This document shows positions 26,897 through 37,680 of a stretch of DNA of 64,000 nt, one piece after another (the first letter of the stretch is position 1; every line of letters begins with the position of its first letter). The notes under the pieces are model-generated. The model saw only the letters and a list, made by a program, of their open reading frames with translations. It searched no databases and was not told the DNA's origin. The translations under genes and the position numbers were made by a program. This DNA comes from Alphaproteobacteria bacterium (GTDB lineage: Bacteria > Pseudomonadota > Alphaproteobacteria > Paracaedibacterales > CAITNM01): contig JAJTEE010000007.1 in NCBI GenBank assembly GCA_021298215.1, positions 20,590-84,589 on the forward strand. Reading direction: 5' to 3'.

Positions 26897-28270
26897 TTAG
26901 CTCATTTTTCTATCTTTTCTTCCTAATAATTTCGGTAGAGAAAACATTTTAGAAAATGTGCCACTTAGTGGAGATGAAGTTAATGAATCAGGCTCTATAT
27001 TTCCACCTATTTCTACAGAAGAAGCTAATGAACCGGACGCCTCGATTTCCTTTATATCAGGTAAAATAAAGTGCACCTTCTTTTTGCCATCTTTCTCGTT
27101 TATTACTTTTGAGTTAGCAGAACCATTTTTATCATGCGGCTGTTCTTCTTCCTCTTGTCTTTTTTGCTCTATTGCAGCTAAACGTTGTTTTTCACGTGCT
27201 TCTCGCCTTATTCTTTTTTGCTCTTGTTTTAACCTCAATTGTTCCTGCCTTAAAACTGATTGCTGTTTTCGTTTAAAGTTTGGATCGCTCTCTGATGTTA
27301 AAGGTCCATAATAATAGCACTCGTAATAGCGCCTTTCTCTGCCCTGCCCATCAATTTGTGATCTTCCTTGTGTGGTATAAGCAGGATATTCCGCAAAAGA
27401 AATATGACCGGTTTCAGCTAATCTCATCACAAATTCATAATAGGACTGCTGGTAATGCAAACATAACATTGTGCCATCAGGACGGTATAATGGAACAACC
27501 TTATGGTGTGCTTTTAGTTCACCATTTTCTCTGTAGTACAATATATCATCATACTCGTTTCGTAATGTGATCCCTCTTTTCCCATGCTTTATTGTTCTGC
27601 ATTCACCATAAAAATAGAGATTAACCACTGTATGCTCACCTTCGCATTCAGAGAAAATCTTACGTGTTTGTCTTATAGGCGGGTTATAAACTTTGGCAAA
27701 AATAAGCTCAGCAAGGAAATCATTACGTGAGGAATGAACTTTAAGACGTAATGGGTACTCCAGAGCCTTGCCTCGATATTGGCTTATATATATTTCATTG
27801 CTTGGATTTTTATAGTGACTGAATTCATCTTCGCTTTGATTAAAAACAAAATTAGGCGCGATTCTTACACCATACTCATCATGGTGAACAATGTAGTGTC
27901 CTTCAAAAATGGGAAAATCATCTTCCCATTTTGGCATATCAGCCCACCATTCTTCCGCTTTTTTTCGCATCCCAGACCAAAATACTTTTTGTCTTTCATG
28001 ATATTCATTTAACTTCCCATTATATTCTTCTAATTTTTTTTCATATTCTGCTGCTACTGCTTGAGCTTTTGTTGTTTCTTCTGCTTCTTCTTGAGCTTTT
28101 GTTGTTTCTTCATGGGGCATTCTCAGCCAGTATTCATTTCTTATTTTTGACCTTTCTAGAGTTGCAAAGGCTCTTTGAGGGTATCTAGGTTTTTCAGGTT
28201 CAATTAAAGCTTCAACAATCGCTGAGTAAATATGGAGAGCACTAAAAAGAACAAAAAGGATTTTTTTCAT
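26897..28270 (-). CDS. Second member of the secreted WEDDF/YYEF family (intact)
   Basis: The 457-residue protein has a signal peptide (MKKILFVLFSALHIYSAIVEA), a Glu/Lys-rich coiled coil (residues about 40-105), then the family core: WWADMPKWEDDF, LRLKVHSSRNDFLAEL, HTVVNLYF, LCLHYQQSYYEFVMRLAETGHISF and RRYYECYYYGPL. A Gln/Arg/Glu-rich helix and a Ser-rich tail follow. It is the only member of the tandem triplet with an unbroken frame. I know no matching family. Duplication plus export suggests a host-interaction role, which is inference. Confidence 0.75.
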   Translation of the reverse strand: MKKILFVLFSALHIYSAIVEALIEPEKPRYPQRAFATLERSKIRNEYWLRMPHEETTKAQEEAEETTKAQAVAAEYEKKLEEYNGKLNEYHERQKVFWSGMRKKAEEWWADMPKWEDDFPIFEGHYIVHHDEYGVRIAPNFVFNQSEDEFSHYKNPSNEIYISQYRGKALEYPLRLKVHSSRNDFLAELIFAKVYNPPIRQTRKIFSECEGEHTVVNLYFYGECRTIKHGKRGITLRNEYDDILYYRENGELKAHHKVVPLYRPDGTMLCLHYQQSYYEFVMRLAETGHISFAEYPAYTTQGRSQIDGQGRERRYYECYYYGPLTSESDPNFKRKQQSVLRQEQLRLKQEQKRIRREAREKQRLAAIEQKRQEEEEQPHDKNGSANSKVINEKDGKKKVHFILPDIKEIEASGSLASSVEIGGNIEPDSLTSSPLSGTFSKMFSLPKLLGRKDRKMS

Positions 28271-28392
28271 AGAATTTTCTTACGTTTAAATGATGATATA
28301 AAAAATTAAAGGATGACCTATAGCACAAAATGCGGCTCCGCACAATTAAACAAAATGAACTGCAATGAAAAGATGCTTTTCTTCTGTGTGCT

Positions 28393-29602
28393 TTAGCTAG
28401 CATCCCTCACTATTTCCCTTTTAAATGAAAATATTTTGGAGAAATAGTGAGTCCTATTTTGTTGTTTTTCTGAAGGAGCTTCTAAATTTTCTTTACACTC
28501 TCCTTCAGCATTTGTTTGACTATGATTACCAGAAATCTGTAAGCTAAGCTGTTGCATCCTTTCTTCTTGTTTCTTTTTCTCAAACTCTTCCACCAAACGA
28601 CTTTGGCGATCTTCTCGTTTCATTTTTCTTTGTTCTTGCCGTGCTTTTGACAGCTGTTCCTTTATAAACAGAGGGCTTTCTTCTTCTCTAAGCGGTCCAT
28701 AATAATAACATTCATAATAACGTCGCACTTCCATGCCCTTGCTATCAATTTCTATCCTTGCTTGAATCGTATGAGCCGGATAGTTTGCAAAGCCAATGTG
28801 TCCCGTTTCAATTAATCTCATCATAAATTCATAATAAGATAGTCGGTAATGCAAATATATTTTTTTTCCGTCAGGTCTAGTTAACCCAACTGAAGTAAGG
28901 GGTCGCATTATTCGATCACTTAGATCATCTGATAAAACAATCCCTATTTTCTCTTCATGTTCTATGGATCTACATTCCACACATTTTTTTCCTGTTTTTT
29001 CTTCCACATCAAAAAAAAGATTACACACGGTATGGTGACCATGCCAATTGCCAGAGCTGTTATACATTTGCCTCTCTTCTTTGGTGCCCGTATAAAGCCC
29101 ACTGCGTATAAGTTCGATAACAAAATCATCACGAGAAGAATGCCATTTAAGACGTAATGGATGCGTAAAAGGCTCTCCTCGCCAATGGGTTAAATATATT
29201 TCTTTGACCGGATTCTGATACAGACTAATTTCGCCCTCAATATCATTTTGATCAAAAGCTTGCACCAGATTCGATATCATTCGTATACCATTTTTATCGT
29301 GATATATAGTTGCAGAGCCATTATCAATAGTAAAATCATCTTCCCAGACGGGCATGTCTTCCCACCATTTTTCAGCTGCTGTTTTTGTGGAATTCCAAAA
29401 TTCTTCTACTTTTTCGTAATATTTTCTTGTTTTTTCAATGTGTTCTCTTTCTTCTTTCTCAAGAATTGCAGCCATTCCTGCCCTAAGCAGAGAGCGATTT
29501 ACACCATAAAAATTTTGCACAGGCCGTCTTATACTGAAAGCTTCAACAATTGCTGAATGAAGGTGCATCACACTAAAAAAAAATAAAAAAAATTGCTTTC
29601 AT
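28393..29602 (-). pseudogene. Third member of the secreted WEDDF/YYEF family, frameshifted in a poly-T signal-peptide tract
   Basis: The mature part (29571-28393, about 390 residues) is open and clearly homologous to its neighbours (WWEDMPVWEDDF, LRLKWHSSRDDFV, YYEFMMRLIETGHIGF, RRYYECYYYGPL). The expected start ATG 29602 is one base out of frame. It reads M-K-A-I-F-F-I-F-F then TAG, across runs of eight and nine Ts. Removing one T restores M-K-A-I-F-F-I-F-F-S-V-M-H-L-H-S-A-I-V-E-A, matching the sister signal peptides position for position. It could be off-phase, rescued by transcriptional slippage, or a sequencing error. GTG 29571 alone would give a shorter signal. Confidence 0.75.
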
Positions 29603-29746
29603 AAAATTTTCTTACACTGAGAACATGATATAAAAAATTAAAGAACGATATATAACATACGCGCTTATTTCACGCAACGCATACACAATTTAAAATCTCG
29701 ACAATCGCGAGGTAATATCCTAAAAAGAGAAGATTAGGAGAATTTT

Positions 29747-31030
29747 ATGCGTTTAACACAGTACTTCTTACCCACTTTGAAAGAGACCCCAGCGGAAGCT
29801 CAGATATCTTCGCATCGTTTAATGCTGCGTGCTGGCTTAATTAATCAGACTACCTCTGGGATTTATACGTGGTTACCCATGGGTGAGAAAATTCTTAAAC
29901 GCCTCGATCAAATTGTAGCTGAAGAACAAGATCGGATTGGGTGCCATCGCATTACGATGCCTACTATTCAGCCGGCACATTTATGGCAAGAAAGTGGTCG
30001 ATACGAGGACTACGGCAAAGAAATGCTGCGCATTAAGGATCGCCATGAGCGAGAGATGCTTTATGGGCCAACCCATGAAGAGGTTGTTACGGATTTAGTA
30101 CGCCAATATGTGAATAGTTACCGCCAATTGCCGTTATGTTTATACCAAATCCATTGGAAGTTCCGTGATGAAATTCGCCCCCGTTTTGGTGTGATGCGCG
30201 GACGTGAATTTTACATGAAAGATGCGTATTCTTTTGATCTTGATATGGAAAGTGCGCGCCGTTCATATGAAAAAATGTACAACGCCTATTTAAAAACGTT
30301 TGCACGAATGGGGCTAAGGGCAATTCCAATGCGTGCTGATAGTGGTGCGATTGGCGGTGATTTAAGTCATGAATTCCATGTGGTGGCGGATACGGGCGAA
30401 AGCGCTATTTACTATGATAAGGCTTTTGAAAATATTACCGAAGCTGATTATTCTATGGAGAAATTGGGTAAGCTGTATGCAGTGAGTGATGAAAAGCATG
30501 ATCCAAAAAATTGCCCAATTTTAGAAGAACAACTTGTTTCAAGACGTGGTATTGAAGTTGGACACATTTTTTACTTTGGAACAAAGTATTCAAAATCAAT
30601 GAACTTGAAGGTTTCAGGCCAAGATGGTAAACCAGTTTACCCTGAAATGGGATCGTATGGCATTGGTGTTTCACGACTGGTGGCAGCCATTATTGAAGCA
30701 AATCATGATGAGCATGGCATCATTTGGCCTGAGCAAGTGGCGCCTTTCCGCATAGGGCTTATTGATGCGAAAAATGATGCGCAAACGCAGGCTATTAGCG
30801 AGCAGTTGCATGAGCGTTTAATCAATGCTGGCGTTAGCGTTTTGTATGATGACCGTAGTGAGCGCGCTGGTGTTAAATTTTCTGACATGGATTTAATTGG
30901 ATTACCCTGGCATGTGATTGTTGGTGGAAAAACCCTGACGAACGGGACGGTGGAAATTAAAAATCGCCGCACTGGTGAGCGAGAAGATTTGAGCTTAGAT
31001 GCAGTTGTTAATAGATTTGCCAAACAATAA
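29747..31030 (+). CDS. proS: Prolyl-tRNA synthetase, short alphaproteobacterial/mitochondrial type
   Basis: The 427-residue class II synthetase charges tRNA-Pro. It has motif 1 near [22 protein letters not shown], motif 2 [26 protein letters not shown], and motif 3 [13 protein letters not shown]. The C-terminal anticodon domain ends [13 protein letters not shown]. At 427 residues it lacks the large editing (INS) insertion, as usual for alphaproteobacteria. AGGAG precedes the ATG. Confidence 0.97.
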   Translation: MRLTQYFLPTLKETPAEAQISSHRLMLRAGLINQTTSGIYTWLPMGEKILKRLDQIVAEEQDRIGCHRITMPTIQPAHLWQESGRYEDYGKEMLRIKDRHEREMLYGPTHEEVVTDLVRQYVNSYRQLPLCLYQIHWKFRDEIRPRFGVMRGREFYMKDAYSFDLDMESARRSYEKMYNAYLKTFARMGLRAIPMRADSGAIGGDLSHEFHVVADTGESAIYYDKAFENITEADYSMEKLGKLYAVSDEKHDPKNCPILEEQLVSRRGIEVGHIFYFGTKYSKSMNLKVSGQDGKPVYPEMGSYGIGVSRLVAAIIEANHDEHGIIWPEQVAPFRIGLIDAKNDAQTQAISEQLHERLINAGVSVLYDDRSERAGVKFSDMDLIGLPWHVIVGGKTLTNGTVEIKNRRTGEREDLSLDAVVNRFAKQ

Positions 31031-31103
31031 AATTTTAGATAAAAGCAATAAATAGTTAACCATAAGTTCATTTTTTTATTGTATATTCAGGGCATATATC
31101 CAT

Positions 31104-34013
31104 ATGCCACTATGTATGCGCTTTTTTGTTCTGTTTATCTTAGGAATTTTCTATAGCCTAACGGCTACAGAATCTCATCATGCAGACCATCAGCCTCAGC
31201 TAAGAGGCACTATGCATACTTTCAAAACATTAATTAATGATGCCTACCATGAAGATTGGGACAAAGTACAACCAATACTTGAGGAATATCGCTGGGATGC
31301 ATTTCCCGAAAAAACTAGAAATATTGTGCAAGTTATTAAGCGAGAAATGGAACGAGCTACAGCTAAATCAGCTACAGAAACTAAAGAAGAAAATCATGAT
31401 CAACAAATTATTGCTGCTGTACATGCCACATTTTTTTCGCCGGAGCAGGAACAACAACCTTCATCACTAGCTTTGGAGCAGCAGGTTGATGACTATTGCC
31501 AGCATTCACGAGTATATCATTTTGTGGATGATGAAGGGAAAAAGATTATTAAACAAGCACTATTGGCAAAAGGAAAAATGCCCGAAGTAGGCTATTTAAA
31601 AGAATGTGAACATTTCTTTTGGGATTGCAACGATAAGATACCTACTAGTAGAAGAAATGTTCAAAAAATTCTTAAAGCTTTATACAGCAATCCGTACTCT
31701 ATGCATCCTCTTCAATGGAGTCAGTTTGAAGATTTTTGTGCCCCATATCGTCAACATAACGCTTTTGCAACGCCAATGGGTCCAGAAGTTATGGTTGATT
31801 GCTTACCAATTTATCTAATATACCTAAGTCCCAATTGGGAAACATTTATGGAATTTTGCAAACCTAACATGTACTCATCTCAATACGGCTATAGTAGACT
31901 TTTGACAATTAATACTCTTCTACCAATCTATCAAGCATTTCATGGAGACTTGGAAGAGATAAATACATTTAAAAAATTTTGTAATTCAGTAGGGAATGAA
32001 ATTTACGGATATTATGATGAAAGAAATTTAGAATTATTATCAATTTATCAAAAATTTCATGATCAAGCCCGGCTCAAAGATGATTTAATTAATTTCTGTA
32101 GACCTTACTTGCAAGAAAAAGAGGGATACGCAAAAAAGCTCTATTTATCAGCGCCAGAAGAGCTTCAAAGCATAGGAGGTCTGAGGGTACTTTTGAAAGC
32201 ATATGCTGCCTTCACAGATCCAATCGAAAGAGATGGGTTTATCAACTTCTGTACACAATATAAAACTGATCCTCTTAATCAAACGGACAAAATATCAGCA
32301 CTTTTGTACGTTTATCAAACATTCACTGATCCAACTGAAAGACAACAATTTATCAACTTCTGCAGTGAATATGAAGCAAGTGAAGACTCATACGCAATGA
32401 GTAAACTTTTGCCCGTTTATCAAGCATTTCATGGAGACCCTATAAAATTAAAAGAATTTATAAGCTTTTGTAGTGAGCATGGCAAGACCACAGAATTACG
32501 TAAGTATCCACGTGAGCTAGCAGCGGAAATGGCTGATCTTTTATCAATCTATCAAGCATTTCATGGAGACCCTATAAAATTAAAAGAATTTATGAATTTC
32601 TGCAGCCCATATAACAGGTACAAGCACGCGGTCATAATGATCAAACTTCTACCGATTTACCAGTATTATCTGGATGATTTTGAACAATTTGTTAGCCGTC
32701 ATGGCTGCGATAAGACAAGATTAATTTCTACATACATTCCTCGTGCCTATTTACGTTATGAGCGTGCACTAGCAGCTTTGCAAACTCAGAACGATAGAAC
32801 TTCAAGTTATGCATTATACGAAACAAAATTAAATGAACAGCTGCCTGTAATAAATCCAGCGGATCCACATATAGCACAAGTTAGAGGAATCCAAGCAACA
32901 GCGAATGCACATGAGTTTGACCCATATTATCCGATAGATTATGCCTTATTAAAGGCATGGTGTAATGACCAAGAATATGCTCACGCTCCTGCTCAACAAG
33001 AACACGTCATTCACAATGGGGATCAGAGCCTAAACAATTATCAGACAAACCAAGAGGTTGCAGATTTCATTCGTTATTTAGATAAAATAGCTGCTGGTAA
33101 TGAACCTATCAACAAGATGCCACCAGCACGTGCTGTAAGTTTGGTTAAACAAATGTTAGGTCTAGAACCAAAAGCAGAAGATACTACAGGTAGATTTGCT
33201 CCATACTTAGGCCATTCGATGGATTATCGAAAGAATATCGGAGAGAATATTACTGGCGCTGATGGGAATACTTATGTAGTTGAAAGTGGCGACGAAGTGC
33301 TTGGTCGCGTCTGGTATTTCATGAAAATGCACGGAAAAAAACAAGTAAAAAAAGCATCCACAGGAACCACAACAATGGAGGCGATGAAAAAGGCATTAAA
33401 AGATGAAAAAGCTTATAAACGCTCTATTGTGTTGGCCATCCTTGATGCTGCTGAAGTCTTTGAAAGTGGAGCGGATACGCATTGCCAATCATGCATAACT
33501 GGCGAGCTGCTTAAAGCTATTGCTCCTTTACTACCAGGCTCAGCACTAAGACCACTTATCGCAGCACCCGAAGAGCTCCCTGCTCCAGTTGATCAACATG
33601 TTGAAGACCAACAGCTTGAAGCTCGTATTGCTGCTGCACCGCGTCTGGCCGAGAGACTTTTCGTAAACATTAATCGCGAAGGAAGAGGAATAAACACAAA
33701 TAGGTTATTTAACCAGCGTAGTAATCCTGAGCTTTGGGAAATTTATCAAGCGTACTATGATGATTTCTATCAGCGCATACGTGATGAAAATGGTGACATT
33801 ATTCAAGGTTTAAAACGCGATGCTCTGGGTAATTTGATCCTATATCACAAGAATGAGAATGGAAATATGGTTGCCCTACAAGTACTGGATCAACAAGGAA
33901 ATCTTTTAGCCCCAGAAATCGTCTATGACCAAATGCAATTTCAACTACTCGAGCTAAACTTTACCGAACTGCTACGTAAAGAATTTGAAGAACAACGCGG
34001 CTTGAAGCATTAG
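31104..34013 (+). CDS. Large secreted protein with tandem YQAFHGD..FxxFC repeats
   Basis: The 969-residue protein has a signal peptide (MRFFVLFILGIFYSLTA) and an acidic N-terminus. From about residue 190 to 540 it carries at least seven imperfect units of about 40-45 residues with core L-L-P-I-Y-Q-A-F-H-G-D and then F-x-x-F-C. Two units share an identical 43-bp DNA stretch. The C-terminal third contains H-C-Q-S-C-I-T-G-E-L-L near residue 795-805, a Pro/Glu linker and a Gln/Asn/Glu-rich end. I recognise neither the repeat nor the C-terminal domain. It lies between proS and ftsH with its own leader. Confidence 0.7.
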   Translation: MPLCMRFFVLFILGIFYSLTATESHHADHQPQLRGTMHTFKTLINDAYHEDWDKVQPILEEYRWDAFPEKTRNIVQVIKREMERATAKSATETKEENHDQQIIAAVHATFFSPEQEQQPSSLALEQQVDDYCQHSRVYHFVDDEGKKIIKQALLAKGKMPEVGYLKECEHFFWDCNDKIPTSRRNVQKILKALYSNPYSMHPLQWSQFEDFCAPYRQHNAFATPMGPEVMVDCLPIYLIYLSPNWETFMEFCKPNMYSSQYGYSRLLTINTLLPIYQAFHGDLEEINTFKKFCNSVGNEIYGYYDERNLELLSIYQKFHDQARLKDDLINFCRPYLQEKEGYAKKLYLSAPEELQSIGGLRVLLKAYAAFTDPIERDGFINFCTQYKTDPLNQTDKISALLYVYQTFTDPTERQQFINFCSEYEASEDSYAMSKLLPVYQAFHGDPIKLKEFISFCSEHGKTTELRKYPRELAAEMADLLSIYQAFHGDPIKLKEFMNFCSPYNRYKHAVIMIKLLPIYQYYLDDFEQFVSRHGCDKTRLISTYIPRAYLRYERALAALQTQNDRTSSYALYETKLNEQLPVINPADPHIAQVRGIQATANAHEFDPYYPIDYALLKAWCNDQEYAHAPAQQEHVIHNGDQSLNNYQTNQEVADFIRYLDKIAAGNEPINKMPPARAVSLVKQMLGLEPKAEDTTGRFAPYLGHSMDYRKNIGENITGADGNTYVVESGDEVLGRVWYFMKMHGKKQVKKASTGTTTMEAMKKALKDEKAYKRSIVLAILDAAEVFESGADTHCQSCITGELLKAIAPLLPGSALRPLIAAPEELPAPVDQHVEDQQLEARIAAAPRLAERLFVNINREGRGINTNRLFNQRSNPELWEIYQAYYDDFYQRIRDENGDIIQGLKRDALGNLILYHKNENGNMVALQVLDQQGNLLAPEIVYDQMQFQLLELNFTELLRKEFEEQRGLKH
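32418..32592 (+). repeat. 43-bp perfect direct repeat inside the repeat-protein gene
   Basis: Identical 43-bp copies occupy 32418-32460 and 32550-32592, exactly 132 bp (44 codons) apart. They encode the same Y-Q-A-F-H-G-D-P-I-K-L-K-E-F core. Perfect identity next to diverged units indicates recent unit duplication or gene conversion. Confidence 0.9.
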
Positions 34014-34099
34014 GAAAAAGAAATGCTAAGTTTAATGGCATTTTCGAATTGTTTATGCTAGATTGGCATCAACTTACACCTGAATAAATTGAGGAAATT

Positions 34100-35944
34100 T
34101 TGCAGAATAATTTTAAGAACTTTGGTGTTTTTGTGATCCTTTTTGCAACGGTTTTTATCCTGGCACAAATGTTCAGCGGGGGGCAATCTGGACACCATTC
34201 TACGCAAATCCCTTTTTCTGAATTTTTAAACGCCGTTAAGCACGATAAAATTAGTGACGTCACTATTGATGGCAACAACGTTCTTATTAAAGCAAAAGAT
34301 GGCAGTTTCTATACAACCTATGCACCGGATAAAACATCGTTAGTTCCAATTTTAGCTGACAAAGGTGTAACGTTTCAGGCCCTTCCACCTGAGCAAACCC
34401 ATTGGTTGATTCAGCAACTTCTTTCATGGCTGCCGTTTTTGTTGTTTATTGGATTAATGGTATTTTCGTTACGCCAAATGCAAGCGGGAGGAAATAAAGC
34501 CATGGGGTTTGGCCGATCGAAAGCCAAACTTATGAATGAACAACAAAGCAAAATTACTTTTGCGGATGTGGCAGGCATAGACGAAGCAAAGGCTGAATTA
34601 GAAGAAATTGTGGACTACTTGAAAGAACCACAAAAGTTTCAAAAGCTTGGTGGAAAAATTCCAAAGGGTGTGCTGCTTGTTGGTCCTCCGGGAACTGGTA
34701 AAACATTGCTAGCAAAGGCTATTGCTGGTGAAGCTGGCGTTCCTTTCTTTTCTATCTCAGGTTCTGACTTTGTGGAAATGTTTGTGGGCGTTGGTGCAAG
34801 CCGTGTTCGCGATATGTTTGAACAAGCAAAAAAGAATTCACCGTGCATTGTGTTCATTGATGAAATTGATGCGGTGGGACGTCATCGTGGTGTTGGCCTT
34901 GGCGGTGGTAACGATGAGCGCGAACAAACGCTTAACCAATTGCTTGTGGAAATGGATGGTTTTGAAGAAAATCAAAGCGTGATTATTGTTGCCGCAACGA
35001 ACCGCCCAGATATTTTAGACCCTGCGTTACTAAGGCCAGGACGTTTTGACAGGCGCGTTGATGTATCTAATCCTGATCTTAAGGGCAGAGAGCAAATTTT
35101 GTTGGTGCACATTAAAAAAGTACCGTTAGCGAGTGATATTGATATTAAGGTTATTGCGAGAGGCACGCCGGGCTTTTCCGGTGCTGATTTGGCAAACTTA
35201 GTGAATGAAGCAGCGCTAATGGCCGCACGTCATAACAAGATTGCCGTGGGCATGCATGAGTTTGAGCAAGCTAAAGATAAGATTTTGATGGGTGCTGAGC
35301 GTCGTTCATTAACGATGACAGAAGAAGAGCGCAAATTAACAGCATACCATGAAGGCGGCCATGCCATTGTTTCGTGCTACACAGAAGGTTCTTACCCTAT
35401 TCATAAAGCGACGATTATCCCACGAGGCAGAGCACTTGGAATGGTTATGCGTCTGCCGGAGCGTGATGATATTTCGTGGTCACGTCAAAAGCTTATTTCC
35501 GACCTAAAAGTTGGTATGGGTGGACGTATTGCGGAAGAACTGATTTTTGGCAGCGATAAAGTGACGACAGGAGCTTCTAATGACATTCAACGTGCTACCG
35601 AAATTGCCCGTCGCATGATTACGGAATGGGGACTAAGCGAAAAACTCGGCTTTCAATCTTATTCCACTGCTAGTGACCGCGAATTTACAAAGCCATATTC
35701 AGGCAAAACTGCGGAATTAATTGATGCCGAAGTAAAAACATTAATGGATACATGCTACAAAGAAACAGAGGCTTTACTGAAGAAGCATATTAAGAAGCTG
35801 CACTTGTTGGCAAACGCTTTACTAGAGCATGAAACGTTATCAGGAGAGGAAATTCAATCTTTGCTTGAAAAAGGTAAGATTGAGGAGCCTGGAAAAATTA
35901 AAAAACCACGTATCCGTTCATCGGTTCCTTCTGTAAATGGCTAA
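34100..35944 (+). CDS. ftsH: ATP-dependent membrane zinc metalloprotease FtsH
   Basis: FtsH degrades misfolded membrane proteins and regulatory proteins. The 614-residue protein has membrane helices at about 8-24 and 104-124, Walker A GPPGTGKT (195-202), Walker [13 protein letters not shown], the second region of homology [17 protein letters not shown] and the zinc site HEGGH. The start is TTG 34100, supported by GAGGAAA six nt upstream. It overlaps dnaG by 8 nt. Confidence 0.98.
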   Translation: MQNNFKNFGVFVILFATVFILAQMFSGGQSGHHSTQIPFSEFLNAVKHDKISDVTIDGNNVLIKAKDGSFYTTYAPDKTSLVPILADKGVTFQALPPEQTHWLIQQLLSWLPFLLFIGLMVFSLRQMQAGGNKAMGFGRSKAKLMNEQQSKITFADVAGIDEAKAELEEIVDYLKEPQKFQKLGGKIPKGVLLVGPPGTGKTLLAKAIAGEAGVPFFSISGSDFVEMFVGVGASRVRDMFEQAKKNSPCIVFIDEIDAVGRHRGVGLGGGNDEREQTLNQLLVEMDGFEENQSVIIVAATNRPDILDPALLRPGRFDRRVDVSNPDLKGREQILLVHIKKVPLASDIDIKVIARGTPGFSGADLANLVNEAALMAARHNKIAVGMHEFEQAKDKILMGAERRSLTMTEEERKLTAYHEGGHAIVSCYTEGSYPIHKATIIPRGRALGMVMRLPERDDISWSRQKLISDLKVGMGGRIAEELIFGSDKVTTGASNDIQRATEIARRMITEWGLSEKLGFQSYSTASDREFTKPYSGKTAELIDAEVKTLMDTCYKETEALLKKHIKKLHLLANALLEHETLSGEEIQSLLEKGKIEEPGKIKKPRIRSSVPSVNG

Positions 35945-37658
35945 CCATGAACTCAGTCCTGTTCTTGATGAGATCCGAAATCGCCTAAGATTATCGGACC
36001 TCATCGGCCGTTCAACGAAGATTTTTAGAAAAGGCAAAACCGTTAAGGCTTTATGCCCTTTTCACCATGAAAAGACTCCTTCTTTTGGTATTGATGATGC
36101 CAAAGGGGTTTATCATTGCTTTGGCTGTGGTGCAGGCGGCGATCATTTTAAATTCCTTCAAGAAATACAAAATTTGAATTTTGTTGAGAGCGTTCAGGTT
36201 TTAGCTAATGAATTAAGCATTAAGTTGCCTGAAAAGGAAGGATTTCAACCCTCCTCACAAAATGATGCAATATTCAAGGTTTTAGAAGAAGCTTGCGCTT
36301 GGTATCAAGAGCAATTGAAAAAGAACGTGGGTGAGGCTGCGCGCACCTACCTAGATAACCGTCAAATCACTCAAAACAGCGTTGAGCTCTTTCGTTTAGG
36401 TTTTGCTCCTAGCCAGGGATTACTGGCGCATTTGAAAAGCAAGAACTTCAAACAGGAAGATATTTTGTCAGCAGGGCTGTGCCTAAAGGCTGAGAAAGAT
36501 GGTCATGTTTATGATCGTTTTCGCAATCGCCTAATGTTTCCAATCATAAATCATAAAAATCAAGTGATTGCTTTTGGTGGGCGCATTCTTGAAAAAGGCG
36601 AACCAAAATATCTTAACTCTCCTGAAACGCCCGTCTTTCAAAAACGTTACGTATTGTATGGAATGCAGCAAGCGCGAAAATACCTAAAAGAAAAAGCCAT
36701 TGTAGTTGAGGGATATATTGATGTTATCAGACTGCACCAAGATGGACTACCTTTCGCTGTAGCCCCGCTGGGAACAGCTTTAGGAATTGAGCATTTGCAA
36801 CAAATTTGGCGTTATGCTCCCTGCCCGATTATTGCCTTTGATGGAGATGCAGCAGGGGAAAAAGCTGCCTTTCATGCTATCGAAAAAAGTCTGCCGTTTT
36901 TAAGCCCAACTCAAAGTTTGAAATTTTTGTTTTTGCCTAAGGGTGAAGATCCGGATTCTTATGTTAAAAATTTTGGAAAAGCGGCCTTTGAGAAACTACT
37001 TAGAGCCATTCAACCGATTTATGCACTTCTTTGGCAGGATGTTACTAAAAATTTTTCGCTTAATAACCTAACACCTGAAGAATTTTTGCAAATAAAGGAG
37101 CTATTGAAAGCTCACTTACAACACATACAAAACGTAGAATTACGCAAGGCATATTTTAAGCAATTCGATGTCTTATTAAATGGCATTGAAAAGCGTGAAC
37201 CAGCAGCTTTTCAAAAAAAGAAAATAGCTCTTCCGCAGCAACATAATATAACGCTCGAGAAAATTTTACTGGTAACTCTCCTTAATCATCACTATTTATG
37301 GGAAGACGTTAGTGAGTTGTTAATGGGAATAGAGTTCAAAGATCCTGTAGTAAATTCTGATAGGTTAAGGTTGATTGAATATTTTTCTGAAGGCTACCAT
37401 AATAAAAACATCAATGAGGCGATGCCAGCAGAATTAATGAATTTACAAAAATTTGCAGACGAGCGCTTCTATAGCCGTGTACCCTTCGCAAAAATCGGCT
37501 ATAGTCAAGAATTAGCAAAAAGCGGGTGGATGGACGTTTATAACAAATTGCATAATCAGCAATTTTTATATAGTGACCAGCAACAACAGGCAGAACACTT
37601 AAAAAGTGATTTTACAGCCTCAAACTGGCAGCGTTTAAAAGCTATAAAAGAGAGTTAA
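35937..37658 (+). CDS. dnaG: DNA primase DnaG
   Basis: DnaG makes RNA primers at the replication fork. The 573-residue protein has the CHC2 zinc finger ([11 protein letters not shown]...CFGCG), the RNA polymerase core and the TOPRIM motifs [11 protein letters not shown] and [12 protein letters not shown]-terminal helicase-interaction region follows. It is a little shorter than the usual 600 or more. It starts inside the end of ftsH, so it is translationally coupled, and it precedes rpoD by 22 nt. Confidence 0.97.
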   Translation: MANHELSPVLDEIRNRLRLSDLIGRSTKIFRKGKTVKALCPFHHEKTPSFGIDDAKGVYHCFGCGAGGDHFKFLQEIQNLNFVESVQVLANELSIKLPEKEGFQPSSQNDAIFKVLEEACAWYQEQLKKNVGEAARTYLDNRQITQNSVELFRLGFAPSQGLLAHLKSKNFKQEDILSAGLCLKAEKDGHVYDRFRNRLMFPIINHKNQVIAFGGRILEKGEPKYLNSPETPVFQKRYVLYGMQQARKYLKEKAIVVEGYIDVIRLHQDGLPFAVAPLGTALGIEHLQQIWRYAPCPIIAFDGDAAGEKAAFHAIEKSLPFLSPTQSLKFLFLPKGEDPDSYVKNFGKAAFEKLLRAIQPIYALLWQDVTKNFSLNNLTPEEFLQIKELLKAHLQHIQNVELRKAYFKQFDVLLNGIEKREPAAFQKKKIALPQQHNITLEKILLVTLLNHHYLWEDVSELLMGIEFKDPVVNSDRLRLIEYFSEGYHNKNINEAMPAELMNLQKFADERFYSRVPFAKIGYSQELAKSGWMDVYNKLHNQQFLYSDQQQQAEHLKSDFTASNWQRLKAIKES

Positions 37659-37680
37659 AATTAGAAAGAAGTTAAAAGAT

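Noticed and set aside
34639..34857. ORFs inside ftsH on both strands
   Set aside because: FtsH is intact with all motifs; these have no independent start signals.
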